DNA of 61,317 bases from Spirochaetota bacterium (lineage in GTDB: Bacteria > Spirochaetota > Spirochaetia > Treponematales > Rectinemataceae): NCBI GenBank assembly GCA_022711355.1, contig JAKLFE010000025.1, positions 1 through 61,317 on the forward strand, read 5' to 3'. The position numbers were made by a program, and so were the translations under genes. Positions 25,457 to 33,550 of the stretch are shown here, in pieces; the stretch's first letter is position 1; each line of letters starts with the position of its first letter. Under the pieces are notes generated by a model. It ran no database searches. It was not told the DNA's origin and saw only the letters and a program-made list of their open reading frames with translations.

Positions 25457-26642
25457 GGGGCCGCGGAAGCCCGGGGCGGCCTCGGCCGCGGAGCGGGCGG
25501 CGCGGCGCGCCCTGGCCGAGTCCAAGCGCGTCGTCATCAAGATCGGCACGAACACCATAGCCCGGCCCAAGGACGCGCCGGGCCGGCTCTCCGGCGGCCC
25601 CGACCGCGAGGCCGGGGGCATCGACGCCGAGTTCCTCCACCGCGTGGCGGCGGAGCTCGCCGACCTCTCCCGCGCCGGCCGCGAGATCATCGTCGTCACC
25701 TCGGGAGCCGTGGGCATGGGCGCGCGCGAGCTCGGCCTGGCCAAGCGCCCCAAGGACCTGCGCACGAAGCAGGCCTGCGCGGCCATCGGCCAGAGCCTGC
25801 TCATGGACGAGTACCGCAGGGCCTTCGGGGTCTACGGACTGACCGCCGCCCAGGTCCTGGTCACCCGCTACACCTGGGACGACCGCGAGGCCTACCTCAA
25901 CCTCCGCTCCACGGTGGAGGTCCTCCTCGAGCGCCGCGTGATCCCCGTGTTCAACGAGAACGACGCGGTCTCCACCGCCGAGATCGCCTTCGGGGACAAC
26001 GACCAGCTCTCGGCCTACGTCGCGAGCAAGATCGACGCCGAGCTCCTGGTCATCCTCTCCGACGTCGACATGCTCTACGACGCGAACCCCCGCGAGGACC
26101 CGGGGGCCAGGCCCATACCCTACGTGCGCGAGCTCGGCCCCGAGATACTCGGCGCGGCCGGAGGCAAGGGCACGGAGTTCTCCACCGGGGGGATGAGGAC
26201 CAAGCTCCTCGCGGTGGGCATAGCCCGAGACGCCCGCTGCCGCGTCGTCATCGCCCACGGCCGCGAAAGCCGCGCGATATCGCGCATCCTCGCGGGCGAG
26301 CGGGTCGGGACCCTCTTCGAGGCCGCGAGCGGCCTGCGCAACCGCGACCGCTGGATCAAGAACAAGCGCCCCAAGGGCCGCATCCTCGTCGATCCCGGAG
26401 CCCTCGCCGCGATGCGCGGCAGCAACTCCCTCCTGCCCGCGGGCGTCGTCGGCGTCGAGGGGAGCTTCGAGCGCGGGGACGTCGTCCTCGTGAACGACGC
26501 GGCCAAGGTCATAAGCTCCCTCTCCTCGGCCGAGCTCCTCGCGGCCAAGGGCCGGCGCACGGAGGAGCTCGAGTCCGTCCTCGGCGAGGGAGCGGCCAGG
26601 GTGGTGGCGCGGCCGGGCGACACGGTCTTCCTGGAGGGCTGA
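25443..26642 (+). CDS. proB: Glutamate 5-kinase with PUA domain
   Basis: 399 residues. The amino-acid-kinase domain opens with KRVVIKIGTNTIA and has VTSGAVGMGARELG, NENDAVST, FGDNDQLSA and a lysine-containing GTGGM-type segment (FSTGGMRTKLLA). A C-terminal PUA domain (about 300-399, KGRILVDPGA, SLLPAGVVGVEG) is as in long ProB proteins. It phosphorylates glutamate, the first step of proline synthesis. Starts inside the 3' end of proA with GGAGGAGAGGGGG upstream. The first ~28 residues are an Ala/Arg-rich extension. Confidence 0.97.
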   Translation: MAGTEGPRKPGAASAAERAARRALAESKRVVIKIGTNTIARPKDAPGRLSGGPDREAGGIDAEFLHRVAAELADLSRAGREIIVVTSGAVGMGARELGLAKRPKDLRTKQACAAIGQSLLMDEYRRAFGVYGLTAAQVLVTRYTWDDREAYLNLRSTVEVLLERRVIPVFNENDAVSTAEIAFGDNDQLSAYVASKIDAELLVILSDVDMLYDANPREDPGARPIPYVRELGPEILGAAGGKGTEFSTGGMRTKLLAVGIARDARCRVVIAHGRESRAISRILAGERVGTLFEAASGLRNRDRWIKNKRPKGRILVDPGALAAMRGSNSLLPAGVVGVEGSFERGDVVLVNDAAKVISSLSSAELLAAKGRRTEELESVLGEGAARVVARPGDTVFLEG

Positions 26643-26656
26643 GGGCCCCCGGCGCC

Positions 26657-26674
26657 CGAGGCCGCGGGGCCTCG
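26657..26674 (+). terminator. GC hairpin after proB
   Basis: CGAGGCC (26657-26663) pairs perfectly with GGCCTCG (26668-26674), loop GCGG, 14 bases past the proB stop and before the tatD promoter. No T-tract. Confidence 0.5.
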
Positions 26675-26698
26675 CGGGCGCGCAGGCCCCGGACAGGC

Positions 26699-26710
26699 TA
26701 TACTCTGGCC
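26699..26710 (+). promoter_or_regulatory. Leaderless-type -10 box before the TatD-family gene
   Basis: TATACT (26699-26704), then CTGGCC, then ATG 26711. No -35 match was seen. Confidence 0.55.
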
Positions 26711-27487
26711 ATGCTCGCCGACGCCCACCTCCACCTCGTCGACCTCGCCCGGCTCGAGCCGGGCTTCCCCGAGGCCGCCCGGGGCCTCGCCTGGAAGGGC
26801 TGCGCCGCCAGCCACGAGCGACCCGAGTTCGAGGCCAGCGAGGCCCTCCGCGCCCGCCTCGCGGCGGGGGGCCTGGCCGCGGTCGCGAGCTTCGGCATCC
26901 ACCCCCAGGCCCTCGGCATCGGGGACCCCGGCTTCCTCGAGCGCCTGGCCGCCGAGGGCAGGATAGCCGCGATCGGGGAGGCCGGCTTCGACTTCTTCGG
27001 CGACCGCCCCGGGCTCGTCCGGAGCCCGGAGAACGAGGCCGCGCAGCGCGAGGCCTTCGAGCTCCAGCTCGGGATCGCCGAGCGCCGCGGCCTGCCGCTG
27101 ATCCTCCACCTGCGCAAGGCCATGGACCTCGCCTTCGAGTACTCCCCGCGCCTCAAGCGCCTCCCGGCCGCGATATTCCACTCCTACTCGGGCGGCGCCG
27201 GGGAGGCCGCCTCGCTCCTGTCGCGGGGCGTCGAGGCCTACTTCTCCTTCGGCGCCGTCGTCCTGAACGGGCACAAGCGCGCGATCGAGGCCTGCGCCTC
27301 GCTGCCGGCGGAGCGACTGCTCTCGGAGACCGACGCCCCCTGGCAGCCCCCGCGGGGCTCGGCCTACTGCGCGTTGGGCGACATAGTAAAGGTAGTCGCG
27401 GGCATCGCGGCCATCCGCGGCCGCCCGGCCGAGGATGCCGGGGAAACGCTGTCGGCTAACTTTTCGCGGGCGTACGGCGGCTCATGA
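26711..27487 (+). CDS. TatD-family metal-dependent hydrolase / nuclease
   Basis: 258 residues. The metal motif DAHLHL at residues 3-8 gives the HxH pair. GIHPQAL, AAIGEAGFDFF (metal Glu), LILHLRKAM and FHSYSGG follow, and SETDAPWQP ends the metal set. TatD proteins are DNases or broad TIM-barrel hydrolases in the cytoplasm. Length is normal. Leaderless-type start. Its 3' end overlaps the convergent small gene by 32 bases. Confidence 0.9.
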   Translation: MLADAHLHLVDLARLEPGFPEAARGLAWKGCAASHERPEFEASEALRARLAAGGLAAVASFGIHPQALGIGDPGFLERLAAEGRIAAIGEAGFDFFGDRPGLVRSPENEAAQREAFELQLGIAERRGLPLILHLRKAMDLAFEYSPRLKRLPAAIFHSYSGGAGEAASLLSRGVEAYFSFGAVVLNGHKRAIEACASLPAERLLSETDAPWQPPRGSAYCALGDIVKVVAGIAAIRGRPAEDAGETLSANFSRAYGGS

Positions 27488-27812
27488 GGATGCTCGTGCC
27501 CCGCTCGGGATCGGAGTCGATGTAGCCCGCCTCGGCCATGGTCGCCGCCAAGGCCAGCTCCGAGGCGTCGATCCGCTTGCCCACGAGGATGCCGTAGTAC
27601 TCGGAGAGCTCGGGCTGCAGGGGCCCTTTCAGGCTCTTGCGCAGCTCGGCCAGGCGCTCCTCCTCGAGGACGAGATCGGGGGCTATGGCGAGGCAGCTCG
27701 CGTCGCCTAAGCCGAACTCGTAGCGGATGCTGATCGAGCGGGCCCCCTCGAGGTAGAGGTACTTCAGGAGCTCCTCGCCGATGCGCATGAGCTGGATGAC
27801 TTCAGCGTCCAT
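27456..27812 (-). CDS. Conserved-looking hypothetical protein downstream of DUF1576 gene
   Basis: 118 residues, acidic, no signal peptide or membrane helix. It looks like a small alpha/beta protein (ARSISIRYEFGLGDASCLAIAP, then helical segments). I do not recognise the family. Its ATG overlaps the end of the DUF1576 gene by 11 bases, so it is coupled to that membrane protein and may be a cytoplasmic partner. GGAGG lies a few bases before the ATG, inside the upstream gene. The coding is supported by the overlap and by composition unlike chance frames. Confidence 0.75.
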   Translation of the reverse strand: MDAEVIQLMRIGEELLKYLYLEGARSISIRYEFGLGDASCLAIAPDLVLEEERLAELRKSLKGPLQPELSEYYGILVGKRIDASELALAATMAEAGYIDSDPERGTSILMSRRTPAKS

Positions 27813-29094
27813 GGCGCCTCCTCTCCCGCAGGGCCTCGAAGAGGGGCACGAGGATGGCCGCCACGAGCCCGCCGGAGAAGCCGTTGTTGTAGAGATTGAG
27901 CCCCCCGTGGAGGTAGCCCACGTTGCTCACCACCGTGAGGTGGAGGGCCCCCGCGGCGAAGCCGGCCAGGGGGCCGAAGCGCCCGGCCAGGGGGGCCAGG
28001 GTCGTCCCGAAGAGGGCGGCCAGGATGGGGCCCTGGGCCGCGGGAGAGTAGGTCGAGACGAGGGCCGTGGCGGCCACCCCGGCCATCACGGGGGCGATGT
28101 TCAAGGGGTGCTTGCCGAAGGCGGCGAAGCCGACCATGGTGAACAGGCCCCCGATCGTCGGCCCGTTCCAGTCCCCGCCCACGGCGAGGATGTAGGCCGA
28201 GCCGACGAGGCCCACCAGGCCCATGTTGACGAGGGTCGGGCCGATGCCGTAGCTCCGCACGAAGTCGCTCACCAGCCGCCCCGAGGAGGAGAGGATACCC
28301 CGCAGGCCCGAGCGGATCGAGGGGCCCATGGCGAGGCCGAAGGCTATCATGGAGCCGAAGAGGCCGAGGAGGAAGGGGAGGTAGACCTCGCGGTTGCCCG
28401 TTGACCAGGCCCCGCCCCCGTCGACCTTGATGCCGAAGGCGCGGAAGAGGGACATGACCGCCGTGCCGACGAGGCCCGCGGTGAGGCCGATGTTGTAGAG
28501 GTTGTAGCCCTGGTGGAGCTGCAAAAGGTGCTTGGCGAGGGAGGGCAGGCAGAAGCCCGCCAGCATCCCCGCGGCCGGGCCCAGGACGAGGCCGAGGGCC
28601 GGGGGCAGGCCGAGGCCGAAGGTCACCTCGCTCACGAGGGGGGAGAGGGCGGTGCCGAAGAGGGCGACGATGAGGAACTCGGCGAAGGGCCTCCGGACGA
28701 GCCGGGAGAAGAGCCAGATCCCGATCATGCCGGGCCAGATGTTGTAGACGTTCTTGCCGAAGAGGGCGAAGCCGGCGATCGTGAGCACGGCCGCGATGGC
28801 CGGCCCCGAGACGACGGCGCCCAGGGCGCGGATCAGGGCGAAGGCGGCCAGGGAGCAGAGCCCCGCGTTGACGAAGGGGGCGCCCAGGCCCGCGTGCGCG
28901 ACGTAGTCGTTGATCAGGGTGTCCGGCTCGCGCACGATGACCGCGAGGCCCCGGGCCACCGCCCCGAGGTCGAAGCCCTCGATGGCGAGGCCGAAGGCGA
29001 GGAGGGTCGCCGGGTAGAGGAAGAGGAGGGCCTCGATGAGCCTCGCGTCCTCGCTCAGGTCGCCTCGGGCCCTGAGGCGGAAGGGTCTGGGCAT
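27802..29094 (-). CDS. DUF1576 polytopic membrane protein with internal duplication
   Basis: 430 residues, about ten hydrophobic segments. The two halves are similar with an offset of about 215: ALFGTALSPL (144-153) against ALFGTTLAPL (360-369), and GYNLYNIGLTAGLV against GLNLYNNGFSGGLV. DUF1576 has no assigned function; the architecture resembles a transporter or channel of two repeated bundles. ATG 29094 is preceded by CATACT and six bases, so it may be leaderless; upstream in-frame sequence is chance frame. Followed by, and overlapping, the 118-residue gene. Confidence 0.85.
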   Translation of the reverse strand: MPRPFRLRARGDLSEDARLIEALLFLYPATLLAFGLAIEGFDLGAVARGLAVIVREPDTLINDYVAHAGLGAPFVNAGLCSLAAFALIRALGAVVSGPAIAAVLTIAGFALFGKNVYNIWPGMIGIWLFSRLVRRPFAEFLIVALFGTALSPLVSEVTFGLGLPPALGLVLGPAAGMLAGFCLPSLAKHLLQLHQGYNLYNIGLTAGLVGTAVMSLFRAFGIKVDGGGAWSTGNREVYLPFLLGLFGSMIAFGLAMGPSIRSGLRGILSSSGRLVSDFVRSYGIGPTLVNMGLVGLVGSAYILAVGGDWNGPTIGGLFTMVGFAAFGKHPLNIAPVMAGVAATALVSTYSPAAQGPILAALFGTTLAPLAGRFGPLAGFAAGALHLTVVSNVGYLHGGLNLYNNGFSGGLVAAILVPLFEALRERRRHGR

Positions 29095-29171
29095 GGGGGA
29101 AGTATGGACGAGCCCGGACGGGGGCGCAAGCGAAATTTCGATTAAGGCTCGGGCGGCCTCGGCCCGCGCCC

Positions 29172-29199
29172 TTGCGTTCCGGCCGCGGCTCGCTATTAT
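29172..29199 (+). promoter_or_regulatory. Leaderless-type promoter of the aminotransferase gene
   Basis: TTGCGT (29172-29177), 16 bases, TATTAT (29194-29199), then TGCCCC and ATG 29206. Confidence 0.65.
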
Positions 29200-29205
29200 T
29201 GCCCC

Positions 29206-30348
29206 ATGGCATTCTTCGAGCCCTTCCGACTCGAGCGCTTCTTCGCCGCGCACGAGTTCTCCACCCCCTACCTCCTCTGCTCCTCCGACTGCGAGAGCAT
29301 CCCGGTCCGCGAGCTCCTCGCCCTCGAGGCCGGCGCCGAGGAGGCCCTCCTCGAGCTCCGCCTGGGCTACACCGAGTCCCGGGGCGCCCCCGCCCTCCGC
29401 GCCGACATAGCCCGGCTCTACGGGGGCCTCGGGCCCGAGGGCGTCCTCGTCCACGCCGGCGCCGAGGAGGCCATCCTCAACTTCTGCCTCGCGACCCTCG
29501 AGCGCGGCGACCGGGTCCTGGTCAACCAGCCCTGCTACCAGTCCCTCGCGGAGATCCCGCGGGCCCTCGGCTGCGAGGTCGAGCCCTGGACCCTCCGGCC
29601 CGAGGGCGGGCGCTGGCTCCTCGACCCGGAGGAGCTCGCCTCCCTCCTCCGGAAGCCGGCCAAGCTCGTCGTCCTCAACGCCCCCCACAACCCGACGGGG
29701 GCCCTCATGCGGCCCGAGGAGTTCGCGCGCGTGGTCGAGCTCTGCCGCCTGCGCGGGACCATCCTCCTCGTCGACGAGGTCTACCGCTACCTCGAGCTGG
29801 AGGGCGCGCGCCGGCTGCCCGCCGCCTGCGAGGCCTACGAGAACGGGGTTTCGCTCAACGTGCTCTCCAAGAGCTCGGGGCTCGCGGGCCTGCGCATCGG
29901 CTGGCTCGCGACGCGGCGGGCCGACCTCCTCGACGCGGTCGCCGTGGTCAAGGACTACAACTCGATCTGCTCCTCGGGGCCCTCGGAGCTCCTCGCCGGG
30001 GTCGCCGTTCGCCACCTCGAGCTCCTCGCCGCGCGGAGCCTCGGCCTCGTCAGCGCCAACGCGGCCCTCGCCGCCTCCTTCTTCGCGCGCCGGCCCGGCT
30101 TCGCCTCCTGGATCGCGCCCGAGGGCGGCTCCATCGCCTTCCCGGCCCTCGGGCCCGACACCTCGGCCCGCTTCGGCCGCGACGCCGAGGCCCTCGCCGG
30201 GGCCCTCGCGCGCGAGGCCGGGGTCCTCCTCCTCCCCGGCTCCTGCTACGGCGCGGACCGCGCCCGCTTCCGCCTCGGCCTCGGCCGGGCCAACTTCCCC
30301 GAGGCCCTCGCCCGCCTCGAATCCTGGCTCGAGGGGGCCGCGCCATGA
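29206..30348 (+). CDS. PLP-dependent aminotransferase, class I/II
   Basis: 380 residues, fold type I. Asn162 in NAPHNPTG, Asp190 and Tyr193 in LLVDEVYRYLE, and Schiff-base Lys222 in LSKSSGLAGLRIGW. The N-terminal FSTPYLLCSSDCESIP resembles a subgroup found next to amino-acid or capsule genes, but the substrate cannot be told. The next gene, a GNAT-like acyltransferase, overlaps it by 4 bases, so the two may act in one pathway, for instance transamination then N-acylation. Confidence 0.9.
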   Translation: MAFFEPFRLERFFAAHEFSTPYLLCSSDCESIPVRELLALEAGAEEALLELRLGYTESRGAPALRADIARLYGGLGPEGVLVHAGAEEAILNFCLATLERGDRVLVNQPCYQSLAEIPRALGCEVEPWTLRPEGGRWLLDPEELASLLRKPAKLVVLNAPHNPTGALMRPEEFARVVELCRLRGTILLVDEVYRYLELEGARRLPAACEAYENGVSLNVLSKSSGLAGLRIGWLATRRADLLDAVAVVKDYNSICSSGPSELLAGVAVRHLELLAARSLGLVSANAALAASFFARRPGFASWIAPEGGSIAFPALGPDTSARFGRDAEALAGALAREAGVLLLPGSCYGADRARFRLGLGRANFPEALARLESWLEGAAP

Positions 30349-31496
30349 GGGGCTCGGGGGAGGCTCGGGCCCTCATCGTCCCCGTCGAGTCCGGGCGCGA
30401 GCTCAGGGAGTTCCTCGCCCTCCCCTCCCGCCTCTACCGCGGCGACCCCATGTGGGTGCCGCCCCTGCGGGCCTCCCTCGCCGCGGAGTTCGATCCGGAC
30501 CGGAATCCCTACCTGGCCCACTGCGACTACCGGCTCTTCCTCCTTAAGCGCGGGGGCCGGGCCGTGGGGCGGATCGCGGCCCTGGTCGACCGCCTCGCCC
30601 TCGAGGCCTGGGGATCGGCGATCGGCATGTTCGCCTACTTCGAGTGCGCCGATCCCGAGGGCGCTCTGGCCCGCGGGGACGCGGCGCTCCTCCTCGGGGC
30701 GGCCCGGGACTGGCTCGCCGCGCGCGGCATCCTGACCATGCGCGGGCCCTGGAGCTTCGTTTCCCAGGAGTGGGGCCTGGTCGTCGAGGGCTTCGAGCCC
30801 GAGCCCGTGGTGATGGCCCCCTACAACCATCCCGCCTACGCGGCCCTCCTCGAGGCCTACGGCCTCGCCAAGGCCAAGGACCTCCTGTGCTGGGAGCTCT
30901 CCATACCCGACGGCTACCGCATACCCGACCGCATCCTCACGTTGACCGACGCCGTCGCCCAACGCTATGGGATCACGATCAGGACCCTCGACTTCTCGCG
31001 CTTCGACGAGGAGGTCGAGCTCTTCGCCCGGCTCTCGCTGGGCTCGCTCAAGGACAACTGGGGCATCTCCCCCATCACGGACGCGGAGATAGCCGCCATG
31101 GCGCGGGACCTCAGGCCCATCCTCCGGCCCGAGCTCGTCCTCTTCGCGCGCGATCCCGAGGGCCGCGACGTGGGCTTCACCCTCACCCTCCCCGACCTCA
31201 ACCAGATCCTCAAGAGGACGGGCGGCCGCATGCTCCCCTTCGGCTGGGCGCGCCTGCTCTGGGGCATACCGCGGCTCCACCGCTACCGCATGTTCGGGCT
31301 CGGGGTCGCCGAGGGCTACCAGGGCAGGGGGATCGACAGCCTCCTGTACCGGGCGATGTGGGAGCGCATGGCCGAGCCTCGGCTGACCATGGAGGTCAAC
31401 TACGTGCTCGAGGACAACTGGGCCATGGTCAACGCGGTGAACAAGTTAGGCGGCCGGCCTTCCCGGCGCTACCGCGTGTACGAGATGCCGGTCTAG
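30345..31496 (+). CDS. GNAT-superfamily N-acyltransferase-like protein
   Basis: 383 residues with a long N-terminal part (SRLYRGDPMWVPPLR) and C-terminal GNAT core (FGLGVAEGYQGRGIDSLLYRAMW, with the acyl-CoA-binding GYQGRGI). NYVLEDNWAMVNAVNKLGG matches the end of GNAT domains. This long subfamily is widespread and poorly characterised. ATGA overlap with the aminotransferase gene shows coupling. The 3' end overlaps the convergent EamA gene by 4 bases. No membrane segments. Confidence 0.85.
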   Translation: MRGSGEARALIVPVESGRELREFLALPSRLYRGDPMWVPPLRASLAAEFDPDRNPYLAHCDYRLFLLKRGGRAVGRIAALVDRLALEAWGSAIGMFAYFECADPEGALARGDAALLLGAARDWLAARGILTMRGPWSFVSQEWGLVVEGFEPEPVVMAPYNHPAYAALLEAYGLAKAKDLLCWELSIPDGYRIPDRILTLTDAVAQRYGITIRTLDFSRFDEEVELFARLSLGSLKDNWGISPITDAEIAAMARDLRPILRPELVLFARDPEGRDVGFTLTLPDLNQILKRTGGRMLPFGWARLLWGIPRLHRYRMFGLGVAEGYQGRGIDSLLYRAMWERMAEPRLTMEVNYVLEDNWAMVNAVNKLGGRPSRRYRVYEMPV

Positions 31497-32413
31497 GCGC
31501 GGCCCCGCCGGGCCGCCGCGTTCGTGCCCCAGACCCCGAGGACGATGGCCGCGGCCCCGATCGCCTGGACCGCGCCGAAGGCCTCGCCCCGCAGGACGAC
31601 CCCCGCGGCCACGGTGACCACCGTCGTCAGGTTCGCGAAGACCACCGACTGCGAGGCCATGAGCCGCGAGAGCGTGAAGTTGACCAGGAAGAAGGCCAGG
31701 ACCGAGGACAGGAGGCCCAGGTAGGCTATCCCGACCCAGGCCGAGGCGGCCCGGGCCGCCAGGCCCTCGGGGCCGGCCAGGCGCCCGAGGGCGGCGCCGC
31801 GGCCCAGGGCCACGGCCCCGAAGACGATCGCCCCGGTGAGCATCATCGCGAAGGTGGTCTCGATGGGGCCGTAGCTGCGGCTGGACTTGCGCGAGTAGAT
31901 GTTGAAGAAGGTCGCGCTCCCGACCGCCCCGAGGATGAGGAGTATCCCCCTCGGGCTGTCCCCCCGCTCCGCGCCCGAGCCCGAGATGGCGCCCCAGGCC
32001 GCGACGAGGGCCACGCCCGCGATCGAGAGCCCGAGGGAGGCGGCCTGGCGGAGGGAGAGGCGCTCCTTGAGCATGAGCGCGCCGAGGACGGCGACGGCCG
32101 CCGGCAGGGCCCCGATGAGGATGCCCGCCGTGCTCGTCGAGGTCTCCTTGATGCCGAAGGTCTCGAAGGCGAAGTACAGCAGGGGCTGGAAGAGGCAGGC
32201 CAGGGCGAGGTCGGCCTTGGGCTTGCCCCGGTACTCGAGCTTCACGAGGCCCGCCAGGGCCAGGGCCCCGATCGCCAGGGCCGCGAGGCCGAAGCGGAGG
32301 AAGAGGAGCTCGAAGGGATCGAGGGCCGCGAGGGCGTCCTTCGTGACGAGGAAGGAGAAGCCGAAGATCGTCGCGTAGCCGACCCCGGCGAGGTAGTTCG
32401 CGCAGCGCTTCAT
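31493..32413 (-). CDS. EamA/DMT-family transporter
   Basis: 306 residues, about ten membrane helices in two EamA repeats (first about 5-135, second about 155-295; VTKDALAALDPFELLFLRFG opens the first). Drug/metabolite exporters or nucleotide-sugar-like carriers belong here. It is the last gene of the nucleotide-sugar cassette and overlaps the mannose-1-phosphate guanylyltransferase gene (ATGA). Its place in the cassette suggests it moves the sugar product or an intermediate, but this is inference. Confidence 0.88.
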   Translation of the reverse strand: MKRCANYLAGVGYATIFGFSFLVTKDALAALDPFELLFLRFGLAALAIGALALAGLVKLEYRGKPKADLALACLFQPLLYFAFETFGIKETSTSTAGILIGALPAAVAVLGALMLKERLSLRQAASLGLSIAGVALVAAWGAISGSGAERGDSPRGILLILGAVGSATFFNIYSRKSSRSYGPIETTFAMMLTGAIVFGAVALGRGAALGRLAGPEGLAARAASAWVGIAYLGLLSSVLAFFLVNFTLSRLMASQSVVFANLTTVVTVAAGVVLRGEAFGAVQAIGAAAIVLGVWGTNAAARRGRA

Positions 32414-33534
32414 CTGTAGCGGCCGCCCTCGAGCTCCGAGACCGGGCCGTAGAGCTTCTTGAGCTCGTCGGCGCGCGAGCGGGGGCAGACCAAGGTGGCG
32501 TCGGGCGTATGGACCACGACGAGGTCCTCGCAGCCGAGGCAGGCGACCAGGTGCCCCGGCTCGGTCGAGACCGCGAGGGTCCCGGAGCACTCGACGAGGG
32601 CCGCCTCGCCCGAGGCCGCGTTGCGCGACTCGTCGCGCGGGAGGAGCTCGCCGTAGGCCGGCCAGGAGCCGATGTCCAGCCACTCGAGGTCCAGGGGCAG
32701 GACCGCGATCTCGACGCCGGGATCCCGGGAGGCCGGCTCCATGAAGCCGAAGTCGACCGAGATCTTCTTGAGCGCGGGGTAGGCCGCGGCCAGCTCCGCC
32801 TCGAAGCCGGGCAGGCCCGCGCCGCGCGCCACCGCGTCGATCGAGGCCGCCAGGGCCGGCTCGTAGCGCCGCGCCAGCTCGAGGAAGGTGGCGGCCTTCC
32901 ACACGAACATGCCCGAGTTCCACAGGTAGCGGCCGGGCCCGGCGGCGAGGAAGGAGGCCGCGGTAGCCGCGTCCGGCTTCTCGCGGAAGCGCAAGACGCG
33001 CCGCGCGCCGGGCGAGGCCGCGGCCCCGGCGAGCTCCGGGCCCAGCTCGACGTAGCCGAAGCCCGTCGCCGGCCGGTCGGGCACGACGCCGAAGGTGACG
33101 AGGCTTCCCGGGGAGGCCTCGGCCAGGGCGTAGGCCCGCCCCGCGATCTCGCGGAAGCGCGCCGCTGGCCTGATGACGTGGTCCGAGGTGAAGAGGCCCA
33201 CCGTCGCGTCGGGGTCCTCCCGGGCGACGAGGGCGCAGGAGAGGTAGATAGCCGCCAGGGTGTCCCGGCCCTCGGGCTCGCCGACGTAGCGGGGGACGCC
33301 GGAGGGGCCGGCGGCGGCGAGGGAGGGCAGGCGCCGGATGACGGGATCGCGGTAGCGCCGCGCGGCGCAGACCAGCCGCCGCTCCTCGGGCACGAGGCCC
33401 TCGAGGCGCAGGTAGGCCTCCTCGAGGAGGCTGCGGCCCTCGAGCAGGGGGATGAGCTGCTTGGGCGAGGCGTCGCGGGAGAGGGGCCAGAGCCGGGTGC
33501 CGGAGCCGCCGGCGAGTATGAGCGCGTAGCGCAT
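32410..33534 (-). CDS. manC: Mannose-1-phosphate guanylyltransferase
   Basis: 374 residues, single-domain type without the C-terminal isomerase. The nucleotide-binding start ILAGGSGTRLWPLSRD-SPKQ, then FGYVELG, FREKPD and LWNSGMFVWK, and DIGSWPAYGEL, are all standard. It makes GDP-mannose from mannose-1-phosphate and GTP. GGAGGAGGG precedes ATG. Fourth gene of the cassette, downstream of the tandem nucleotidyltransferase by 16 bases. GDP-mannose is the substrate expected by the GDP-mannose 3,5-epimerase-like enzyme encoded first in the operon. Confidence 0.93.
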   Translation of the reverse strand: MRYALILAGGSGTRLWPLSRDASPKQLIPLLEGRSLLEEAYLRLEGLVPEERRLVCAARRYRDPVIRRLPSLAAAGPSGVPRYVGEPEGRDTLAAIYLSCALVAREDPDATVGLFTSDHVIRPAARFREIAGRAYALAEASPGSLVTFGVVPDRPATGFGYVELGPELAGAAASPGARRVLRFREKPDAATAASFLAAGPGRYLWNSGMFVWKAATFLELARRYEPALAASIDAVARGAGLPGFEAELAAAYPALKKISVDFGFMEPASRDPGVEIAVLPLDLEWLDIGSWPAYGELLPRDESRNAASGEAALVECSGTLAVSTEPGHLVACLGCEDLVVVHTPDATLVCPRSRADELKKLYGPVSELEGGRYR

Positions 33535-33550
33535 CGTCCCTCCTCCTTCC

